Shown here piece after piece: positions 1 through 7,370 of a stretch of DNA of 64,000 nucleotides. The DNA comes from Morganella morganii H1r (GTDB lineage: Bacteria > Pseudomonadota > Gammaproteobacteria > Enterobacterales > Enterobacteriaceae): contig NZ_AYMP01000031.1 of the NCBI RefSeq assembly GCF_000633515.1, positions 1 through 64,000 of the forward strand, written 5' to 3'. The position numbers and the translations under genes were made by a program. Within the stretch, counting starts at the first letter, position 1. Each line of letters opens with the position of its first letter. The notes under the pieces were generated by a model. The model ran no database searches, was not told where the DNA came from, and worked only from the letters and a program-made list of their open reading frames with translations.

Positions 1-122
1 ACCATGATCGGGGAAGACCCTTAAATACACAGTATTTTTCATAGATCCGGGTAACCTTTTTTGTTAAGCTCACTTTGCTTTATGCACACAAGCAGTGGGC
101 CTTGGTTTATCCGTGATCACAC

Positions 123-222
123 AAACGGGTGAATGGCTGGGAAGGTGCTACCAACACCTACCAGCCGCCCATTTCACATCATGAGGATAGTTAAAGGTGA
201 TATTTCTCACCTTTTAATTTAA
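123..222 (+). ncRNA. Candidate small structured RNA
   Basis: A long imperfect hairpin spans 129-177. Its outer arms are GTGAA (129-133) and TTCAC (173-177), and its inner arms are GGCTGG/CCAGCC and AGGTG/CACCT around the loop at 148-154. It is followed by a plus-strand terminator-like hairpin at 191-220 (TTAAAGGTGA with TCACCTTTTAA, then a T-rich tail). No ORF of note covers it. It sits where lambdoid phages have the region downstream of Q. I do not recognise it as a named RNA family. Confidence 0.3.
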
Positions 223-227
223 GGCAT

Positions 228-253
228 AAAAAAACCCCGCGAGTGCGAGGTTT
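228..253 (-). terminator. Rho-independent terminator
   Basis: On the minus strand AAACCTCGC pairs with GCGGGGTTT (one mismatch), followed by a run of T. It lies downstream of the minus-strand membrane gene ending at 399 and would end that transcript. Confidence 0.6.
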
Positions 254-398
254 AAAATTTGTGTAGTGCGCTTAACCGAGATATGCCCACTATTTAGACA
301 CGATAAGGCAATTCCGGACAAAATGTAAATGCGATTGTTACACCAGCAATCAGCACCTACGATATAACATTTATACGTCAGCCAGAATAGTCAGATCG

Positions 399-827
399 TC
401 ATTCTGTGCTTGCTCTTTCCTCATAATAAGGGTCCGAGCACAAAGACAAATTTGTCGTGTAGTATTGAGTGAAAAGGTTAGTTGACGGACACCTTTCATA
501 ACCATTTGAGGTTAGATAAAAACTCATCCCCCATGAAATGGGTAAGGATAAAAATATCCATAACGCTATAATTACCCCACTTATTTTATACGTTGATTTT
601 ATTTTTTCTTTTTTAAAAAAATGCAAATACATCCCTCTTAGCGATATATCAATACATAAATAAGTAATCATTGGCATAACTAAGCATATAACAACACCAT
701 AAGACATCTCTAAGATGTCTTTTTTAGATATGACTTTATAAATAGAATTAATACTAAGAAAGAAAGGGTATAGAACTACCATACCGACAACTAACATAGC
801 AACACCTAACATTATTATTTTTTTCAT
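399..827 (-). CDS. Small multi-pass membrane protein of unknown function
   Basis: The product is 142 residues with three hydrophobic stretches at about residues 4-27, 42-64 and 82-102, and a polar C-terminus with two Cys residues. I chose the ATG at 827 because it overlaps the stop of the upstream reading frame (TAATG), a typical coupling signal. It resembles the short unassigned membrane proteins (DUF1240-like) common in Proteus/Photorhabdus-group prophages, but the family call is from memory only. It lies downstream of the truncated Q and is AT-rich compared with the backbone, so it is probably phage-borne cargo. Confidence 0.5.
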   Translation of the reverse strand: MKKIIMLGVAMLVVGMVVLYPFFLSINSIYKVISKKDILEMSYGVVICLVMPMITYLCIDISLRGMYLHFFKKEKIKSTYKISGVIIALWIFLSLPISWGMSFYLTSNGYERCPSTNLFTQYYTTNLSLCSDPYYEERASTE

Positions 828-1193
828 TAATGGTTGCCTTTCCAATACCGTTCGACTTCAGGTATATTTTGCGCATCTCTTAGTTTTTGTGTTAATTTTT
901 CTGTTACTTTGTATTTCTCATCTAAAATATTAAATGTATAAGCCAAACCAAAACCTATACCAAAAACAACTAATGCAACTATTACTGGAGGGGCTGCGCT
1001 TACAAATGCGATCATGCCGGTACCAACTCCCCGAGCAACAAACGAAGCAACCCCTAATGTCCCGCAACTGTTTTTCCAATCCGATAGCGTCAAAGAACTC
1101 GTGCTGAGGCCGAAGCTCATTGATTTTGGCTTTTCCGCTCAGAATGTCACCGAGATAGCCGCTCATTGTTGGATCATATTTTTTATCGCTCAT
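827..1193 (-). pseudogene. Small hydrophobic protein gene disrupted by a frameshift
   Basis: Two overlapping frames together make one plausible protein. The N-terminal part (MSDKKYDPTMSGYLGDIL...) runs from 1193 to about 1078. The C-terminal part, with a strongly hydrophobic Ala/Val/Gly segment and a charged tail, continues in the next frame to 827. The switch falls in a run of five A on the minus strand near 1075; four A would join the frames. The defect could be real or a homopolymer sequencing error. The stop overlaps the ATG of the next gene, so the pair was probably an operon. Function unknown. Confidence 0.5.
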
Positions 1194-1355
1194 GTACTCC
1201 CTCACATCAGACAAAAATACAGCACCGACATCACTTCGATACTTAAGTTAAATTGCAATATTCCATAATCCCTATGAAAGCGCAAGCTTGTTTGAATTGC
1301 ATATCCTGAATTTGTTTACGGCGCTTTCAATTTAGCGACGGTCATAATTAAACTG

Positions 1356-1697
1356 TCAACGCGTTAACTGTTCAAACCATGATTCAGCATGGCTTTCCTC
1401 AATGTGACATTTCCCCGTCAGACCTTCGTAAAACGGTTTCCAGTTTCTGCGCCATGTTCTTTCGTTTAAATCCGCTACCAGATACTTTATCGCCAGATAA
1501 GCTACTGAAGACGGAACGCGCTTATACCCTCGGCCTGAGCATTTCGGGCAGTCTTTGAATACCGGAACACCCTGTAATTCACTCGGCTCCTCATCATATA
1601 CCTCACCCCGGCCTTTGCAGCAGCACCGGTGGGTTAGATACCTTACCTGACCGCTGGTGGACTTATTTTTGTGAACAATAAAAAAAGAAATAACCAT
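1356..1697 (-). pseudogene. Truncated lambdoid antitermination protein Q
   Basis: The 113-residue frame matches the C-terminal half of lambda-type Q. It has a zinc-binding CCCxGxG motif near the start, a CPKCSGRGY motif near residue 50, and the typical RTWRRNWKPFYE stretch near residue 80. Lambda Q is about 207 residues, so roughly the first 90 are missing. The start lies close to the xis leader. Q normally loads on RNA polymerase at the late promoter to express lysis and structural genes. This copy lacks much of its N-terminal half and is probably a deletion remnant; the frame beginning at 1697 may not be translated. Confidence 0.7.
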
Positions 1698-1773
1698 TAT
1701 TCCAACACCAGGGAACTAATTACTTATAAAAAGTAACGGCTTTTTATTATCTAAATTGTGTGGAGAGAAAACT

Positions 1774-2025
1774 ATGTCAAGAATGGTAGATCTTGAAGCG
1801 TGGGCAGAACATGAGTTTGGTGATGAGGCTCCGAGCAGGCGGACATTATATAAATATACGAAATCTCACATGATGGTACCACCAGCTTTAAAAGTCGGTA
1901 AAAAATGGATGGTAGATCGTGATGCGCGTTATGTCGGAATTATTTCAAAACCTCAATTACCGGGCAATTCTGGCGATATGTTAAGAAGGATTTTGTCTGA
2001 TGGCTGCGAGACCACGCTCTCATAA
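1774..2025 (+). CDS. xis: Excisionase (Xis-like)
   Basis: The product is an 83-residue small basic protein with the DLEAWAEHEFG...SRRTLYKYTKS pattern of lambda-type excisionases, a winged-helix DNA-bending factor that directs Int to excise the prophage. The ATG at 1774 is chosen because GGAGAG lies six bases upstream; upstream in-frame codons lack this. The gene overlaps int by 26 bp, as in element 2, where the paralogue at 42270 has the same layout. It has clearly diverged from that paralogue, so the two factors may have different arm-site preference. Confidence 0.8.
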   Translation: MSRMVDLEAWAEHEFGDEAPSRRTLYKYTKSHMMVPPALKVGKKWMVDRDARYVGIISKPQLPGNSGDMLRRILSDGCETTLS

Positions 2026-3133
2026 TATTATTGTCCCCAATTTGTACTGCAAACTTGATAAGCGAAACGACAAGACATACTGGCAGTACAAACATCCGTT
2101 GACAGGCAAATTCCACAGCCTGGGTACCGATGAGAAAGAAGCAAAAGAAGTCGCTATCCAGGCAAATATGATAATTGCTGAACAACAAACAAAACAAATA
2201 CTGAGTATTAATGATCGCCTGTCAGGAATTAAAAACGCCAGACACGGGATCAGTGTCAGCGTGTGGCTTGATAAATATCTGGAAATTCAGAACGAACGAG
2301 TACGTGAAGGTGAACTAAAACCTAATTCACTGAAGCAGAAAAACAAACCGGTAAATTTATTCCGGGAACACTGCGGCATGCTGAAACTTAAAGATATTAC
2401 CGCACTGGAAATAGCTGAAATAACAGATCAGGTTAAAGCGGCCGGCCATAACCGAATGGCTCAGGTTGTCAGAATGGTGCTGATCGACGTATTCAAAGAA
2501 GCCCAGCATGCCGGTCACGTACCTCCGGGATATAACCCGGCGCAGGCAACCAAACAGCCACGAAACAGAATAAAGCGCGAACGGCTTTCACTGGAAGAAT
2601 GGCAGGCGATATTCAGCCAAGCGGGGGATTACCCCCACTATCTGAGATGCGGAATGCTGTTGGCTGTCGTAACAGGACAGCGTCTGGGAGATGTTTCTGA
2701 TATGAAGTTTTCGGATGTATGGGACGACATGCTCCACATCGAGCAGGAAAAGACTGGTGTAAAATTGGCTATCCCTCTCTCACTGAGATGCCAGGCGATA
2801 GGTATGTCATTACGAGAAGTTATTACTTTCTGCCGGGATCGTGTTGTCAGTAAATACCTGGTTCATTATCAGCACACCACATCACAGGCGCAAAAAGGAG
2901 AAAAAGTAACAGCCAATACGCTGACTACAACTTTCCGGAAAGCCAGGGATAAATCCGGAATAAAATGGGATGAAGGAGCAGCACCGACATTTCATGAAAT
3001 GCGGTCATTATCGGAGCGTTTGTACCGGCAACAGGGAATTAACACCAAAAATCTGTTGGGACATAAAAACCAACAGCAAACCGATAAATATCATGATGAT
3101 CGTGGCAAAGATTGGATAAAGGTGTTGATATAA
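2000..3133 (+). CDS. int: Tyrosine-recombinase integrase of element 1
   Basis: This 377-residue lambda-type integrase has an N-terminal arm-binding domain, a core-binding domain (about 85-190) and a catalytic domain. Visible catalytic residues are R228 (TGQRLGD), the H332-x-x-R335 pair (HEMRS), H355 (LLGHK) and nucleophile Y364 (TDKYHDDRG). It would recombine attP with the 3' end of icd. It is clearly paralogous to the integrase at 42493 and nearly identical over the last 50 residues and the bases just downstream. It looks intact although the rest of the element is decayed. Confidence 0.95.
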   Translation: MAARPRSHNIIVPNLYCKLDKRNDKTYWQYKHPLTGKFHSLGTDEKEAKEVAIQANMIIAEQQTKQILSINDRLSGIKNARHGISVSVWLDKYLEIQNERVREGELKPNSLKQKNKPVNLFREHCGMLKLKDITALEIAEITDQVKAAGHNRMAQVVRMVLIDVFKEAQHAGHVPPGYNPAQATKQPRNRIKRERLSLEEWQAIFSQAGDYPHYLRCGMLLAVVTGQRLGDVSDMKFSDVWDDMLHIEQEKTGVKLAIPLSLRCQAIGMSLREVITFCRDRVVSKYLVHYQHTTSQAQKGEKVTANTLTTTFRKARDKSGIKWDEGAAPTFHEMRSLSERLYRQQGINTKNLLGHKNQQQTDKYHDDRGKDWIKVLI

Positions 3134-3244
3134 TATTTTATTGATCCATAGTTTAGCTCGTATATCTGCCTTTCAAATTGTATGTCAGCGTTGTGCCAAA
3201 AGAGGCCCCTTTACCCTTACATGTGTATAAGCTCGTCCTCAGTC

Positions 3245-4129
3245 CTAAATTCTCAACGTATCGATAACTGCTCGTAGAGCAGGCGACACATTGCGGTGCG
3301 GATAATATAGAAATGAGCCTTCCAGGCGTTGGCTGTAACGTTGTAAAACTCTGATGAGCGAACCCTGTTCTAAATCATCAGATACCAACTCTTCGGGAAC
3401 ATAAGCCAGTCCCAGGCCCAGCCTGGCTGCTTTGGCCTCCATATAGCTGTCAGTGAAAATCCACTGCCCCTGCGGCCGATGGGTGATTTTTTTACCGTTA
3501 TGATGAAGTTCCCACGAATACAGTTTCCCGTCGCCAAACTGATAAGCGATGCAGGGATGAACCGCTAAATCTGCGGGGACTTGCGGAAAGCCATAGCGAC
3601 GAAAATGATCAGGCGTGCCGACAACAGCCATCTCCATGTCAGGGGAAATACGCACAGCAACCATGCCACTACCTACTTCAGGCCCCAGGCGAACACCCGC
3701 ATCAAACCTCTCGGCAATAATATCGACAAATCGGCTTTCGCTAATGAGTTCAAGTCGGATATCCGGGTAGCTCTTCTTAAACACCGCAAGCTTTGGCAGA
3801 AGCAATTTATCAATAGCATGCTGACTGGCATTGATGCGTACCGTCCCCGATGGGGACTGGCGATAATGAGCCAGCGTGTCCAGCCCCATATCTAAAGCGT
3901 CGAATCCTGCTTCAATGGTCCGGTAGAGCTTTTCACCGGCATGGGTGAGAGATAATCTGCGCGTGGTGCGTACCAGGAGCTGAACGCCCAGCCGTTCTTC
4001 AAGTTCCCGTACTGAACGACTTATTCCTGATTGTGCCAGGCCAAGGCGATGTGCTGCGGCTGTAAAGCTCCCTTCCCGTACTACCTGCATGAACAGGTAC
4101 AAATCGTTATAGTTTTCCCGTTTCGCCAT
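3245..4129 (-). CDS. LysR-family transcriptional regulator
   Basis: The 294-residue product has an N-terminal winged helix-turn-helix (LYLFMQVVREGSFTAAAHRL, about 7-27, followed by SGISRSVRELEERLG) and a periplasmic-binding-protein-like effector domain after about residue 90. I used the second ATG of the MM pair near 4130; a GGGAGCGG stretch lies upstream. It is divergent from the hydrolase and transporter genes, the usual layout in which a LysR protein binds the shared intergenic region (about 170 bp) and controls the neighbours. Target and inducer are unknown. The three genes form a cargo block between int and att. Confidence 0.9.
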   Translation of the reverse strand: MAKRENYNDLYLFMQVVREGSFTAAAHRLGLAQSGISRSVRELEERLGVQLLVRTTRRLSLTHAGEKLYRTIEAGFDALDMGLDTLAHYRQSPSGTVRINASQHAIDKLLLPKLAVFKKSYPDIRLELISESRFVDIIAERFDAGVRLGPEVGSGMVAVRISPDMEMAVVGTPDHFRRYGFPQVPADLAVHPCIAYQFGDGKLYSWELHHNGKKITHRPQGQWIFTDSYMEAKAARLGLGLAYVPEELVSDDLEQGSLIRVLQRYSQRLEGSFLYYPHRNVSPALRAVIDTLRI

Positions 4130-4302
4130 CATTCCGCTCCCGAAACCACTTCTTAATTTAGAACAATATGGTATTAATCCTAGCACTTTTCTCCCTCTAA
4201 TCAGCACTATTTCCGCTAACTATAATGAGTGCATTGCTACAAAGCACAGCAGTGTTGTCCGTATGAAACCTGTTTCAATCACGTTTTATAAGGGGAGTTT
4301 TG

Positions 4303-5439
4303 ATGACTGTTTTCACTCAAAAACTGGCAACTGCGATACCTGCCATACTGTTATGTGCATCATTAAGTGGAGTCACAAATATGAGTTATGCAGATACAAC
4401 TAATCCGAACGCACCTGTTTCGCTGGTCGAAAAATGGGATAAAACATTCCCAGAAAACACGAAAGTGGATCACCGTAAAGTGACCTTTCAGAACCGTTAC
4501 GGGATCACTTTAGTGGGGGATCTCTATATCCCTAAGGATCGTGGTGAGCGTAAGCTGGCGGCCATTGCCGTTAGTGGGCCTTTCGGCGCAGTGAAAGAGC
4601 AATCTAGCGGCCTGTATGCACAAATGCTGGCTGAACAGGGGTTTATTACCCTGGCGTTTGACCCTTCGTATACGGGAGAAAGCGGTGGCTCTCCACGTAA
4701 TGTCGCCTCTCCGGATATTAATACAGAGGATTTTAGCGCGGCAGTTGACTTCTTAGGTCTGCAAAAAGAGGTGGATCGCAATCGTATCGGGCTGCTCGGT
4801 ATTTGCGGTTGGGGCGGCATGGCCTTAAACGACGCCGCAATGGATACCCGTGTGAAAGCGGTGGCGACCAGCGTGATGTATGACATGAGCCGTGCGATGG
4901 GGCATGGTGTGGGTGATGGTAAAGACCGCTATTCCACTAAAGATCGTCGCACCGTACTACAGCATCTGAACGCACAGCGTTGGAAGGATGCGGAAAATGG
5001 CACTTACGCACCCGGCGGCCATGACATTAATGTTGATGAGAAGGGTAACGTCAGTGCATCGGATCGTGTTTTGCCGGAAACGTTACCTGCCAATCCTCAT
5101 GCTGTTTTGAAAGAGTTCTTTGATTATTATCGCATGCCGCGTGGTTTCCATGTGCGTTCGGTCAATTCAACCGGGGCCTGGAATGCGACGATGCCGCTGT
5201 CATTTATGAATATGCCGTTGCTGAGTTACGCCAATGAAGTCACTATCCCTACACTTATTGTGACCGGCGAAAAGGCCCACTCACGCTATTTTGCTGAAGA
5301 TGCCTTTAAGGCCATTGGCAGTAAAGAGAAAGAGCTGGTGATTGTTTCGGGGGCAAACCACGTTGATTTGTACGATAACGTTGCGGGCAAGATCCCGTTC
5401 GCTAAATTTGAGCAGTTTTTCAAAGCTAACTTAAGATAA
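4303..5439 (+). CDS. Secreted alpha/beta hydrolase, dienelactone-hydrolase-like
   Basis: The 378-residue product begins with a signal peptide (about residues 1-31, cleavage near SYADT). It has an alpha/beta-hydrolase fold with a nucleophile elbow GICGWGG, so the nucleophile is Cys rather than Ser. A probable catalytic His lies in GANHVDLYDN near the C-terminus. Cys elbows are typical of dienelactone hydrolase relatives and of the UilS group. The substrate cannot be told from sequence. The ATG at 4303 follows AAGGGGAG. It is divergent from the LysR gene and followed by a terminator at 5450, so it may be transcribed separately from the transporter. Confidence 0.85.
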   Translation: MTVFTQKLATAIPAILLCASLSGVTNMSYADTTNPNAPVSLVEKWDKTFPENTKVDHRKVTFQNRYGITLVGDLYIPKDRGERKLAAIAVSGPFGAVKEQSSGLYAQMLAEQGFITLAFDPSYTGESGGSPRNVASPDINTEDFSAAVDFLGLQKEVDRNRIGLLGICGWGGMALNDAAMDTRVKAVATSVMYDMSRAMGHGVGDGKDRYSTKDRRTVLQHLNAQRWKDAENGTYAPGGHDINVDEKGNVSASDRVLPETLPANPHAVLKEFFDYYRMPRGFHVRSVNSTGAWNATMPLSFMNMPLLSYANEVTIPTLIVTGEKAHSRYFAEDAFKAIGSKEKELVIVSGANHVDLYDNVAGKIPFAKFEQFFKANLR

Positions 5440-5449
5440 CGACCTGAAA

Positions 5450-5474
5450 CTGCCTGCTGATTGCAGGCGGTTTT
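5450..5474 (+). terminator. Rho-independent terminator after the hydrolase
   Basis: CTGCCTGC pairs with GCAGGCGG around a 5-base loop and is followed by TTTT. The stem contains one G-T pair. Confidence 0.7.
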
Positions 5475-5580
5475 AATCGTCCGCTCCCCATTCTCATCCG
5501 CATGTTCTCGTTATTCTCTGAATAGTGTTTGTCCCGGCTGCTGCTGAATCTCGTCACGCCCATATAAAGAGATGCTGATA

Positions 5581-6774
5581 ATGTCCATAATAAGTCTTAA
5601 AAGATCACCTAAGAAAACAGATGCGCACTGGAGTGGCGTGTTTGCCATGACGCTCTGCGTTTTTGTACTAATCGCTTCCGAATTTATGCCGGTCAGCCTA
5701 CTGACGCCTATTGCCAGCGAGCTGCACATTACGGAAGGCCTGGCAGGCCAAGGAATTGCAATATCTGGCGCGCTGGCGGTACTGACCAGCCTGACTATCT
5801 CCCATATCGCCGGAGATTTGAATCGTAAATATCTTCTGCTGGGGCTAACCGTCCTGATGGCCATATCTGGATTGGTTATCGCCATAGCACCCAGCTATCC
5901 GGTTTATATGCTGGGGAGAGCCCTGATTGGCATCGCCATCGGTGGATTCTGGTCACTCTCAGCTGCAACCGCCATTCGGCTCGTGCCGCAGCATCAGGTT
6001 CCCCGTGCACTGGCGATTTTTAATGGCGGGAACGCGCTGGCTACCGTTGTGGCTGCGCCACTTGGTAGCTATCTGGGGACAACTGTCGGCTGGCGTGGGG
6101 CCTTTTTATGCATCATCCCCCTGGCGATAACCGCGTTTATCTGGCAATGGGTCAGCCTGCCCACTATGGAAAGCGATAAAAAACAAAAGCCACAGGGAAC
6201 TCTGCTTCGTCTGTTCAGAGACGCAATTGTACTAACAGGACTGCTGGCCTGCGGTCTCTTCTTTATTGGGCAGTTTGCCTTATTTACCTATGTGCGCCCC
6301 TTTCTTGAGACCGTGACCAACGTAGGTCCTGCCGGGCTCTCTCTGATTTTGCTCGCAATAGGCGCAGCAGGTTTTGTCGGCACATTAGCCGTATCGACAT
6401 TCCTGAATGCCTGGTTGTATCAAATATTAATAATGATCCCTCTGCTTATGGCAACGGTAGCCGGTACATTATTGCTGTTCGGACACAGCATCTGGGCGGT
6501 TACCGTTTTATTAAGCCTGTGGGGGTTACTGGCCACGGCTGCACCAACGGGATGGTGGACATGGATTGCACGGGCGCTGCCCGAAGATACTGAGGCGGGT
6601 GGTGGTCTCATGGTTGCGGTGATCCAGCTTTCGATTGCACTTGGTTCAACGGCAGGAGGAGTGGTATTCGACAGTCTGGGATGGAAAAGTGCTTTCTGCC
6701 TGAGTGGGTTATTACTGCTGGGGGCGGCAGCGATTACTTACGTCACATCTCTTCAAAACAGTAAAGCGCACTAG
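5581..6774 (+). CDS. MFS efflux transporter, NepI-like
   Basis: The product is about 397 residues with twelve predicted membrane helices and no long loops. The sequence pattern (ASEFMPVSLLTPIASEL near residue 30, GRALIGIAIGGFWSLSAA near 115) closely follows E. coli NepI, a proton-driven exporter of purine ribonucleosides, and the wider drug/proton antiporter 1 family. The actual substrate is uncertain. Two ATGs are possible, 5572 and 5581. The second has AAAGAG at a workable distance, so I chose it. It follows the hydrolase gene in the LysR-flanked cargo block. Confidence 0.85.
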   Translation: MSIISLKRSPKKTDAHWSGVFAMTLCVFVLIASEFMPVSLLTPIASELHITEGLAGQGIAISGALAVLTSLTISHIAGDLNRKYLLLGLTVLMAISGLVIAIAPSYPVYMLGRALIGIAIGGFWSLSAATAIRLVPQHQVPRALAIFNGGNALATVVAAPLGSYLGTTVGWRGAFLCIIPLAITAFIWQWVSLPTMESDKKQKPQGTLLRLFRDAIVLTGLLACGLFFIGQFALFTYVRPFLETVTNVGPAGLSLILLAIGAAGFVGTLAVSTFLNAWLYQILIMIPLLMATVAGTLLLFGHSIWAVTVLLSLWGLLATAAPTGWWTWIARALPEDTEAGGGLMVAVIQLSIALGSTAGGVVFDSLGWKSAFCLSGLLLLGAAAITYVTSLQNSKAH

Positions 6775-6921
6775 CACAATCCATTTATTTCAGGCGTGCT
6801 CTTAATTGTGGCATATGGCAGAGAGCCGAAAGTTTGCTATTCGCTCAAAGCAACCCTACTTGCTTAAAACCCCTACTCACCTGAATTTTAAACACATCAC
6901 AAACCGTACAAATTTCATACC

Positions 6922-6957
6922 GTTTTGGGGAAGAGTTTTGGGGAGGTTTTGGGGAAG
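6922..6957. repeat. Triple TTTTGGGG repeat, candidate integrase arm-type sites
   Basis: Three tandem copies of GTTTTGGGGA lie about 100 bp from the icd stop remnant. They are preceded by a stretch (CGTACAAATTTCATACCGTTTT) that is also present at about 48018-48040, at the same distance from the intact icd. There the repeats are degenerate (TTTTG three times at similar spacing). Spacing next to att and conservation between the two elements suggest integrase arm-binding sites. Confidence 0.45.
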
Positions 6958-6978
6958 ATTTTCAGTGATTAAAAAATA

Positions 6979-7005
6979 AACGGGAACTAATCAGTTCCCG
7001 TTAAC
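6979..7005 (-). terminator. Copy of the icd terminator
   Basis: AACGGGAACT and AGTTCCCGTT form a hairpin followed on the minus strand by T-rich sequence. The same hairpin follows the intact icd at about 48097. It is part of the icd 3' segment carried by the element. Confidence 0.7.
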
Positions 7006-7024
7006 TATTTCACTGTATACTTAA

Positions 7025-7189
7025 TTACATGTGTTTGATGATTGCGTCACCAAACTCTGAGCATTTCAGGAGCTTAGCGCCTTCCATCAGACGTTCGAAA
7101 TCGTAAGTCACAGTCTTGGCAGCGATTGCCCCTTCCATTCCTTTAACGATTAAGTCAGCAGCCTCAAACCAGCCCATGTGGCGCAGCAT
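7025..7189 (-). pseudogene. icd: icd 3' fragment (duplicated attachment segment)
   Basis: The minus strand encodes the last 54 residues of isocitrate dehydrogenase, from [13 protein letters not shown] to the natural stop. It aligns without gaps to 48141-48305 of the intact gene with a handful of mostly synonymous differences. Homology stops abruptly after 7189. Phages that insert into icd carry a substitute 3' end, so each insertion leaves one extra copy. This copy separates element 1 from element 2. Confidence 0.95.
7161..7189. other. Left attachment core of element 2
   Basis: This 29-bp stretch (GCCTCAAACCAGCCCATGTG and the next nine bases) is identical to 48277-48305 and ends exactly where icd homology ends. 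Strand exchange must lie within the identical block; the true 7-15 bp overlap cannot be resolved from one sequence. Confidence 0.75.
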
Positions 7190-7337
7190 TAGATTGAAAT
7201 CAGCTTTGTAACACCATGATTAATATAGTTATTATATACCTAAGTCACCACCTGGCACTGGTAAAACTCAGTTATTCAACCTATTGAATGCTTTGAATTT
7301 TATTTTGTTTTTGATAACTGCTTTTAGTGAACCGCAC

Positions 7338-7364
7338 TTGATCTGCGATAAAATGCTATATAAT
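7338..7364 (+). promoter_or_regulatory. Candidate sigma-70 promoter for the structured RNA unit
   Basis: TTGATC (7338-7343) and TATAAT (7359-7364) are separated by 15 bp. A second TATAAT at 7374-7379 would place a start near 7386, exactly at the left arm of the long inverted repeat. Both are good -10 boxes in AT-rich DNA; the spacing of the first is short. Confidence 0.45.
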
Positions 7365-7370
7365 TCTTTG

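Larger units (their letters stand above)
1..7189. mobile_element. Element 1: decayed lambdoid prophage at icd, left end outside window
   Basis: This element ends on the right at the 165-bp icd 3' duplicate (7025-7189) and runs off the left edge. It holds a frameshifted membrane gene, a truncated Q antiterminator, xis, int and a three-gene cargo block between int and att. The cI, cro and replication genes that should lie between xis and Q are absent, and the Q fragment lies about 75 bp from xis, so I infer a large internal deletion. Its integrase and att arms closely resemble those of element 2, which fits use of the same site and tandem insertion. Confidence 0.75.
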
